Shown here piece by piece: positions 15,161 to 19,833 of a stretch of 19,833 bases of DNA. Position 1 is the stretch's first letter. Each line of letters starts with the position of its first letter. Origin of the DNA: JAAYWY01 sp050945275 (GTDB lineage: Bacteria; Bacillota; DTU030; DUMP01); NCBI GenBank assembly GCA_050945275.1, contig JBMNSQ010000018.1:1-19833 (forward strand). Reading direction: 5' to 3'. Position numbers and translations under genes: made by a program. Below the pieces are notes generated by a model. The model made no database searches. It saw only the letters and a list, made by a program, of their open reading frames with translations, and was not told the DNA's origin.

Positions 15161-15186
15161 TAGGGAGCGACGTCCGCCGCTCCCTA
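15161..15186 (-). other. Intercistronic hairpin between dctP and dctQ (operon 1)
   Basis: Perfect 9-bp stem TAGGGAGCG (15161-15169) / CGCTCCCTA (15178-15186) with an 8-nt loop, 19 nt after the dctP stop. Only TTT follows on the minus strand before the dctQ ribosome site, so termination would be partial at most. Likely role: protecting the dctP message. Confidence 0.65.
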
Positions 15187-15205
15187 TAATTCATTTTTGA
15201 TGTAT

Positions 15206-16240
15206 CTAAAGATTCCTTACCCGCTCTACCAACTCAAGGGGTACTTGATCAGCCATATCTTTGGGTACGTCTTTCGTTGCTTCTACAAAGGCATCATAAT
15301 CAGCTTCAGTAACCTCCATGCCATTATCCTCTAAATACTTCAAATCCTCATCTTCCTGTGCTACAACAATTTTGCGCTGAGCATCGATAGCTTCATCAGC
15401 AGCTTCTACAATTATTTGCTGCAACTCTGGTGCTAAATCGTCAAAAAATTTAGGATTAATTAGTACCGACCCTGGAGCATAAGTGTGGCCATCTAGAGTG
15501 AGATACTTCTGGACTTCATGAAATTTCATAGAACGGATGGATCCTACCGGGTTCTCCTGGCCATCTATTGTGCGCTGCTGAAGGGCTGTGTACAGCTCGC
15601 CAAAAGGAATCGGGGTGGGAGTTGCTCCTAGAGCTTCAACTAATCCGAACCACACCTTGGCTTCTTGAACGCGAATCTTAAGTCCCTTTAAGTCCTCCGG
15701 TCTACTAGCTGGACGCACATTGTTAGTAAAATGTCGCCATCCTAGCTCACAGAATCCTAGAGAACGAAATCCCTGATCTAGCAGTAAATCACCCAGTTCT
15801 TCACCAATTTCGCCATCTAACACTTTGTAAACATGATCTCGATCGCGGAAAACATATGGCAGGCTAAATATCTGCAATTCTGGTACCCAGCCGGGAAGAG
15901 TGCCGTCAGTTGTTACGGTAGTCATCTGAATAGTTCCCATACGAACGCCCTCAGCCATCTCCCGTTCGCTACCTAGTTGAGCATTAGGGAAGATTGTGAC
16001 TTTTATCTGGCCATCGCTTTTTGATTCGACAGCTTTCTTAAATTCATTTGCCATTATTGTATATTGATGAGTATCAGTGCCGACAACAGCATACTTAATT
16101 TCTACTACATCTTTTTTAGAAGCATCAGCATCGTCCCCAGCTTGCGGTTGCTCCGGTGGCTGAGAAGATCCACCACAACCAGTAACAACCAGTGCTAACA
16201 CAAGAAAGACACCTAATAACGCGAGGATGTTTCTTTTCAT
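15206..16240 (-). CDS. dctP: TRAP transporter solute-binding lipoprotein, DctP family (operon 1)
   Basis: This 344-residue receptor has a lipoprotein signal ending in the lipobox VVTGC (C22), then a Pro/Asp-rich linker. The mature fold begins at EIKYAVVGTDTHQY. It retains GWRHFTN (R169) and DLKGLKIRVQ (R190), the latter at the carboxylate-binding Arg position of DctP proteins, and the LYTALQQRTIDGQENP segment. The ligand is therefore likely a carboxylate. It starts at ATG with GAGAGAGGG 7 nt upstream, 85 nt after the DUF2848 gene. Pairing with the DUF2848 and omega-amidase-like genes suggests uptake of an amide- or keto-acid-type compound. It differs widely from the DctP at 3681-4757. Confidence 0.95.
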   Translation of the reverse strand: MKRNILALLGVFLVLALVVTGCGGSSQPPEQPQAGDDADASKKDVVEIKYAVVGTDTHQYTIMANEFKKAVESKSDGQIKVTIFPNAQLGSEREMAEGVRMGTIQMTTVTTDGTLPGWVPELQIFSLPYVFRDRDHVYKVLDGEIGEELGDLLLDQGFRSLGFCELGWRHFTNNVRPASRPEDLKGLKIRVQEAKVWFGLVEALGATPTPIPFGELYTALQQRTIDGQENPVGSIRSMKFHEVQKYLTLDGHTYAPGSVLINPKFFDDLAPELQQIIVEAADEAIDAQRKIVVAQEDEDLKYLEDNGMEVTEADYDAFVEATKDVPKDMADQVPLELVERVRNL

Positions 16241-16325
16241 TTTCTAACCCTCTCTCTCAATAAGTATTAGCGCCCAAGTCTTCCTACCCCAAACGTAGCC
16301 CTATCACCCCACATTTTTTAATAGT

Positions 16326-17003
16326 TTACAAGCATTGAACAGTATACTTTAGCCGGATCTCGCGTCCCAGAACCGGATCTACCAAAGATGCTTCAAAGCG
16401 CTCAGGGGTTGCCATACCACCTATAGCTGGCACAGTACCCGAAAGAACGATTGTACCAGGCCTCAGTTCATACTCTTTATTAGCCCTTTCTATCAAATCC
16501 TCCAGAGGTAATAAGGCTGTAGCCAAACTATCATGATATAGTTTTTCTTCCCCTTTGGTCCCTATCCAACCTCTTAGTTCTAACCGGTCCCAGTGGTTAA
16601 CCAAATCTTCATAATCCCATAGCTCCGTGCTAATAATTTTCTGACAGATTTGTTTGGACTTATTAATATTTACCTTTTCCAAATCCCGATCAGTATGATC
16701 ACTGGCTAAGCCTATGAGGAGGCTTTCATTATACGGAACAAAAGCAAATTCTACTTCTGGCCCCGTACCCTTGCCTAACACTTGAATGGTGTCCAATGAG
16801 GTAGCCAAGTAACCGGCTGCAGGATAAATCACAGGCGTTTCAGTGGGGCATTCCACACCAATAGCGCGGAGCTCATCAATATGTTCTTGCACCTTAGCCT
16901 GGTCTCTACCAGCAAATCCAAAACACAATATTAGGTCCACCGGATAAGCAATAGTCTTGTCAGGTTTACCAGGTCGCTTAATGGTAAAAGAAAGTTCTGA
17001 CAT
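16326..17003 (-). CDS. DUF2848 family protein
   Basis: This 225-residue soluble protein matches the DUF2848 pattern as I know it: HIDELRAIGVECPTETPVIYP near residue 41, SDHTDRDLE at about 101-109, SKQICQK, NHWDRLELRGW near 136, LSGTVPAIGG, and a C-terminal DPVLGREI. The pattern resembles the fumarylacetoacetase-hydrolase fold, in which acidic and His residues hold a metal and cleave or rearrange keto acids. DUF2848 has no firmly established reaction that I know of. I chose the ATG at 17003. A GTG at 17015 (four residues longer) is in frame, but it lies within 1 nt of the GGAGG site, whereas the ATG is 11-13 nt from it; the start is uncertain. It is cotranscribed with the C-N hydrolase and TRAP genes. 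Confidence 0.8.
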   Translation of the reverse strand: MSELSFTIKRPGKPDKTIAYPVDLILCFGFAGRDQAKVQEHIDELRAIGVECPTETPVIYPAAGYLATSLDTIQVLGKGTGPEVEFAFVPYNESLLIGLASDHTDRDLEKVNINKSKQICQKIISTELWDYEDLVNHWDRLELRGWIGTKGEEKLYHDSLATALLPLEDLIERANKEYELRPGTIVLSGTVPAIGGMATPERFEASLVDPVLGREIRLKYTVQCL

Positions 17004-17021
17004 CGAGTAACCCACTCCTCC

Positions 17022-17834
17022 CTAGTTTAATAGTAATAGCTTTCTATACACTTCGGAGCGCCGATCATCATAAACTGCGATGCGCTGGCGTACAGCCGAA
17101 ATTTGGGTTAAATCTAGATCAACATTAAGAATTATCTCTTCTTCTCCGGCCTCAGCCAACACTTGCCCCCAAGGGTCGATAACAGCAGAATAACCGCAGT
17201 TCACAACCTTGCCCATGGGGCCACAAGCATTGGCAGCTACCACAAACATCTGATTTTCAATAGCCCGGGCACGCAACAAGGTCCGCCAGTGTTCGGACCG
17301 AGGATGTGGCCATTGGGCGGGAACAAAAAGTACCTCGGCACCTGACAGGGCTAATCCACGAATAAGCTCGTTGAAACGCAAATCGTAGCAGATAATACTG
17401 GACATAGGATAATTTTCTAGCTTAAAATTGCAGGGTTTACTGCCAGAGGCAAAGACTTTGTTTTCTCCTGAAGGTGAAAACAGGTGGATTTTATCATACT
17501 TTGCCACTTCTTCACCCTGTCGATTAAAAATATACATGGTGTTAAGGACTTCACCTTCTGAACCAAATCTGACAACCGAGCCCCCCACTATATTGACATT
17601 GTTTTTCTTCGCCAAATCCGAAAGCAAGATCCAACTCTCCCCCCGCTCCATGGCATCAGCTGAAAGCGATGGATCAGGTGGGAAAAAGCCCACGTTAAAC
17701 GTTTCGGGCAAAAGAATAATGTCTGGTGTATCCAAGCAGGATCTTTCAATCAATTCTTTAACATGAGCCAGGTTATCCTTCTTGTTTTCCATCTGCACCC
17801 GCATTTGAATAACACTAACCCTAATTTTCCCCAT
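17022..17834 (-). CDS. C-N hydrolase, omega-amidase (Nit2/YafV)-like
   Basis: This 270-residue cytoplasmic amidohydrolase has an intact catalytic set: E44 (ILLPETFNVGF), K115 (YDKIHLFSPSGE) and C149 (IICYDLRFNEL). Together with VPAQWPHPRSEHWRTLLRARAIENQMFVVAAN, these resemble omega-amidases, which hydrolyse keto-acid amides such as 2-oxoglutaramate or 2-oxosuccinamate to keto acid plus ammonia. It differs clearly from the hydrolase at 4787-5635. It starts at ATG with AGGAGG 6 nt upstream, 2 nt after the gntR stop, so it is coupled to the regulator. DUF2848 follows within 20 nt. A plausible role is releasing ammonia from an amide intermediate of the imported compound. Confidence 0.9.
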   Translation of the reverse strand: MGKIRVSVIQMRVQMENKKDNLAHVKELIERSCLDTPDIILLPETFNVGFFPPDPSLSADAMERGESWILLSDLAKKNNVNIVGGSVVRFGSEGEVLNTMYIFNRQGEEVAKYDKIHLFSPSGENKVFASGSKPCNFKLENYPMSSIICYDLRFNELIRGLALSGAEVLFVPAQWPHPRSEHWRTLLRARAIENQMFVVAANACGPMGKVVNCGYSAVIDPWGQVLAEAGEEEIILNVDLDLTQISAVRQRIAVYDDRRSEVYRKLLLLN

Positions 17835-17836
17835 AG

Positions 17837-18526
17837 TTAACCTCCTCTTTCACATTGTTCAGACTCCATCCACAAATTGGGCAAATTTTTTCCTACCCGA
17901 AATTTGGTAACTCTAATGTGCTCACCAATAGCTTGTGCAAATGCTTCATAACAACCTTCTTCTAGGCCGGCCATAACAGCACGATGTTCTTCAATTACCT
18001 CAACATACCGCCCCGGTGATTGAACAGCCTCGATACCAAGGCGTAGCATATGGTCCCGTAGGCCATCATAGAATCGGTATAGGCGCTCGTTTCGCGCCGC
18101 TCTTATCAAAGCTAGGTGAAACTCTCGGTCAGCGGAAATAAACTTAACAGGATCATTTTCCTCCATGATCCTCACCTGAGTCTTGAGCACATCGTTCATT
18201 ATCTGTATAGAAATTTCATCCTGCCGCTGAATTAGCTTCTGTCCGGCTAAACGTTCCAAAACCAAGCGCAGTTCATAAACCTCATCCACATCTTTAATGG
18301 AAATACCAGCTACTTGAGCACCTTTACGCGGAATCAATCTAACAAATCCCTCTACTTCTAAGGTTTGAAGCGCCTCTCTAATAGGTGTGCGGCTAACCCC
18401 AAAAGCACGAGATAACTCGTTTTCGCTAAGGAACTGACCTGGGGCAAAAGTACGTGCAATTATAGTCTCCTTAATCAGTTTATACGCCTTTTCCTTTGAA
18501 GATCCATATTTCCTGTGTTCTTTCAA
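17837..18526 (-). CDS. GntR-family (FadR/FCD subfamily) transcriptional regulator
   Basis: This 229-residue protein has a GntR winged helix at about residues 10-75 (GQFLSENELSRAFGVSRTPIREALQTLEVEGFV) and an all-helical FCD effector domain. Its metal/ligand residues are intact: D133 and H137 (ADREFHLAL), H181 (EEHRAVM) and H203 (GEHIRVTKF). FCD proteins usually sense small organic acids. It starts at TTG (18526) with AAGGAG 7 nt upstream. It is the first gene of the operon running to 13382 and is divergent from pyrE. A TGTATACA palindrome about 30 nt upstream of its start suggests self-repression relieved by the catabolic substrate. Confidence 0.93.
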   Translation of the reverse strand: MKEHRKYGSSKEKAYKLIKETIIARTFAPGQFLSENELSRAFGVSRTPIREALQTLEVEGFVRLIPRKGAQVAGISIKDVDEVYELRLVLERLAGQKLIQRQDEISIQIMNDVLKTQVRIMEENDPVKFISADREFHLALIRAARNERLYRFYDGLRDHMLRLGIEAVQSPGRYVEVIEEHRAVMAGLEEGCYEAFAQAIGEHIRVTKFRVGKNLPNLWMESEQCERGG

Positions 18527-18555
18527 TTCTCTTCTCCTTACTACAAAATACTGTC

Positions 18556-18563
18556 TGTATACA
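18556..18563. promoter_or_regulatory. Candidate GntR/FCD operator
   Basis: TGTATACA is a perfect palindrome in the context CTGTATACAA, close to the TnGTnnnACnA-type sites bound by FadR/FCD regulators. It lies 30 nt upstream of the regulator start codon, where it would repress its own operon. This rests on one short site only. Confidence 0.45.
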
Positions 18564-18674
18564 ACTTGTGCGCTGTGGTAAATATTCTATAAACATTGCT
18601 ATATTCCTGCTTAGTTATTAAATATATATTAGTACCTCATTAAATAGATTCTACTGTCCGAACCTGAAACATCC

Positions 18675-18705
18675 TTGACATTCCCGCTCGGACTGGTAGT
18701 ATAAT
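18675..18705 (+). promoter_or_regulatory. Upstream candidate promoter toward pyrE
   Basis: TTGACA (18675-18680) and TATAAT (18700-18705) both match the consensus perfectly, but the 19-nt spacing is longer than ideal. It would add a transcript start about 100 nt upstream of the better-spaced promoter. Confidence 0.5.
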
Positions 18706-18763
18706 TGCCCCGAACCGAAGCAAAATGATACCGAAATTTGTCTGTAATAACTACGAGAAAGTC

Positions 18764-18792
18764 TTGACAGTCAGGACGTTGACAGTTACTAT
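18764..18792 (+). promoter_or_regulatory. Likely main pyrE promoter
   Basis: TTGACA (18764-18769) lies 17 nt from TACTAT (18787-18792; 4/6 match to -10). Transcription would start near 18799, just before the PyrR-binding loop, which is the usual geometry. A second TTGACAGT copy at 18779-18786 lacks a well-placed -10. Confidence 0.65.
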
Positions 18793-18813
18793 ATTAGTAA
18801 CAAGTAAATAGTG

Positions 18814-18847
18814 CCCTTTAAGGACGGTCCTGTGAGGCTGGCAAGGG
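18814..18847 (+). promoter_or_regulatory. PyrR-binding RNA loop (anti-antiterminator)
   Basis: The leader contains GTCCTGTGAGGCTGGCAAGG (18827-18846), which fits the PyrR-binding consensus TCCnGnGAGGCT....AGG. Flanking CCCTT (18814-18818) and AAGGG (18843-18847) close the stem. With UMP bound, PyrR would hold this hairpin, stop the antiterminator forming, and so allow termination at 18872-18904. Confidence 0.85.
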
Positions 18848-18871
18848 AAATATAATTCGCTGGGTAAAGTG

Positions 18872-18904
18872 AACCCTGCTGGCCGCTGGCTAGCAGGGTT
18901 TTTT
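18872..18904 (+). terminator. pyr leader attenuator terminator
   Basis: Perfect 9-bp stem AACCCTGCT (18872-18880) / AGCAGGGTT (18892-18900), followed directly by TTTT (six T in a row, 18899-18904, counting the stem end). It lies about 45 nt before the pyrE start and 25 nt after the PyrR-binding loop, which is the standard PyrR attenuation layout. Confidence 0.88.
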
Positions 18905-18948
18905 GTTACCAAAGAAGGTATGGCTAAAAATTTTTGGGAGGTGCTTTT

Positions 18949-19530
18949 TTGGATCAAAAAGAAGTTGAAGCTGTCTTAAAACACACAGGGGTATACAAAC
19001 CCGGCCACTTTCAATTTACATCTGGTTTGCATAGTGATATTTACTTGGAAAAGTTTCAGGTGATGCAGTACCCTGAGTATACGGAAATCCTTTGCGCGGA
19101 GATGGCTCGTCGGACTAAACACTTAAAACCGGACGTGGTGATTGGCCCGGCCGTAGGCGGCATAATCCTAGCTTATGAATTAGGGCGACAGCTAGGGGTT
19201 CGTTCTCTGTTCACTGAGCGAGTGGAGGGAAAAATGCAGCTAAGGCGGGGCTTTTCTGTGGCCGCCGGCGAAAGAGTCTTACTAGTGGAAGACATTGTCA
19301 CCACTGGCGGGTCGGCCAGGGAGGTACTAGAGGCCATAGCTCCGCTTAAGGCCGAAGTGGTGGGCATTACTTGCCTAGTTGATCGCAGCGATGGTCAAGT
19401 GCAATTTCCAGTGGAATTTTACCCGCTTCTCTCTATGGACATTGCATCTTGGGATCCCGCCGAGTGCCCGCTGTGTAAACAAGGTGTACCGCTGGTAATA
19501 CCGGGAAGCCGCAACCTACAATATATTTAG
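18949..19530 (+). CDS. pyrE: Orotate phosphoribosyltransferase
   Basis: This 193-residue cytoplasmic enzyme makes OMP from orotate and PRPP, the fifth step of UMP synthesis. It has the PRPP-binding motif LLVEDIVTTGGS (111-122), the orotate-side FTSGLHSDIYLEK near the N-terminus, the VIGPAVGGIILAYELGR loop (64-80) and a C-terminal CPLCKQG typical of the Firmicutes/thermophile-type short PyrE. I chose the TTG at 18949, which has GGAGGT 6 nt upstream. A TTG at 18934 would include the ribosome site itself in the coding sequence and is rejected. It is controlled by the PyrR attenuator upstream and followed 12 nt later by pyrF. Having pyrE directly after the leader, rather than pyrR or pyrB, is notable. 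Confidence 0.95.
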   Translation: MDQKEVEAVLKHTGVYKPGHFQFTSGLHSDIYLEKFQVMQYPEYTEILCAEMARRTKHLKPDVVIGPAVGGIILAYELGRQLGVRSLFTERVEGKMQLRRGFSVAAGERVLLVEDIVTTGGSAREVLEAIAPLKAEVVGITCLVDRSDGQVQFPVEFYPLLSMDIASWDPAECPLCKQGVPLVIPGSRNLQYI

Positions 19531-19542
19531 GGAGGTTATGCC

Positions 19543-19833
19543 TTGTTTGCTTCTCGCTTAAGTGGAGCCATTTTGGCTAAAAAGAGTCCGTTAGTAATTG
19601 GCCTTGATCCTGATACTTCTAAGTTTCCACCTGGCCTAAGGCCCTCTGACGCTGCCGATACAACAGAAATAGCGGACGCCATTATAACTTTTAATAAAAC
19701 CATTATAGACCATACAGCCGATTTAGTAGCAGCCGTAAAACCGCAAGCTGCCTTCTATGAGGAATTCGGCTGGGCAGGCATGAAGGCGCTTGAAGAAACC
19801 GCTAACTATGCCCGTTCTAAAAATTTGCTAGTA
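19543..19833 (+). CDS. pyrF: Orotidine-5'-phosphate decarboxylase, type 2 (N-terminal part)
   Basis: The first 97 codons are present and the gene runs off the window end. It starts at TTG (19543) with GGAGG 7 nt upstream; the overlapping ATG at 19538 stops after seven codons. The sequence SPLVIGLDPDTSKFPPGL, then AIITFNKTIIDHTADLVAAVKPQAAFYEEFGWAGMKAL, matches the longer type-2 PyrF family (about 270-310 residues) rather than the short B. subtilis type. The catalytic Lys/Asp region lies beyond the window edge. It converts OMP to UMP, directly following PyrE in the pathway, and is cotranscribed with pyrE. Confidence 0.92.
   Translation, partial: MFASRLSGAILAKKSPLVIGLDPDTSKFPPGLRPSDAADTTEIADAIITFNKTIIDHTADLVAAVKPQAAFYEEFGWAGMKALEETANYARSKNLLV

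Noticed and set aside
18934..18948. Earlier TTG start for pyrE.
   Set aside because: It would place the GGAGGT ribosome site inside the coding region. The TTG at 18949 is correctly spaced.
1..19833. CRISPR arrays, insertion sequences, tRNA or rRNA genes.
   Set aside because: No regularly spaced direct repeats, transposase-like reading frames, or tRNA/rRNA signatures were seen.

Overview
The window looks like chromosomal DNA from an anaerobic Firmicute (Clostridia/Peptococcia type). This is inferred from strong AGGAGG-type ribosome sites, frequent TTG/GTG starts, a Bacillus/Clostridia-style PyrR RNA attenuator, a type-2 PyrF, a two-cluster 4Fe-4S protein, and heavy use of TRAP secondary transporters. 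The genus cannot be named from sequence alone. About 18.3 kb on the minus strand is one accessory catabolic island. The right edge, on the plus strand, is the start of a pyrimidine biosynthesis operon (pyrE, then pyrF cut by the window end).

Read in transcription order (right to left), the island falls into modules, each pairing a regulator with metabolic genes and/or a TRAP importer. Module 1 (18526-13382): GntR/FCD regulator, omega-amidase-like C-N hydrolase, DUF2848 protein, DctP, DctQ, DctM, then a good intrinsic terminator. Module 2 (12995-6955): IclR regulator, TAXI-type binding protein, fused 4TM/12TM TRAP permease, then two tandem NicX/M29-like metalloenzymes, ending in a very strong hairpin. 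Module 3 (6702-1817): a second IclR regulator closely paralogous to the first, a second C-N hydrolase, DctP, DctQ, DctM. Module 4 (1556-212): a 2x[4Fe-4S] protein translationally coupled to a small Cys-rich protein, neither of which I can assign to a known function.

The likely logic is sodium-coupled uptake of three related carboxylate-bearing, probably nitrogen-containing compounds (both DctP proteins keep the conserved carboxylate-binding Arg), followed by hydrolysis of amide or carbamoyl bonds by the nitrilase-superfamily enzymes and further steps by the NicX-like, DUF2848 and Fe-S proteins. The substrate is not visible in the sequence.

The most notable non-coding signal is a 39-bp dyad (9-bp arms, 21-bp spacer, one compensatory arm change) found both upstream of module 4 and just upstream of the module 3 hydrolase. 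It ties the unknown Fe-S pair to the hydrolase/TRAP operon. Other non-coding structure includes a hairpin after each of the three solute-binding-protein genes, a 12-bp inverted repeat enclosing a G-rich region before the NicX-like genes, a dense set of dyads before the module 3 hydrolase, and a complete PyrR leader (promoter, PyrR-binding loop, terminator) before pyrE.
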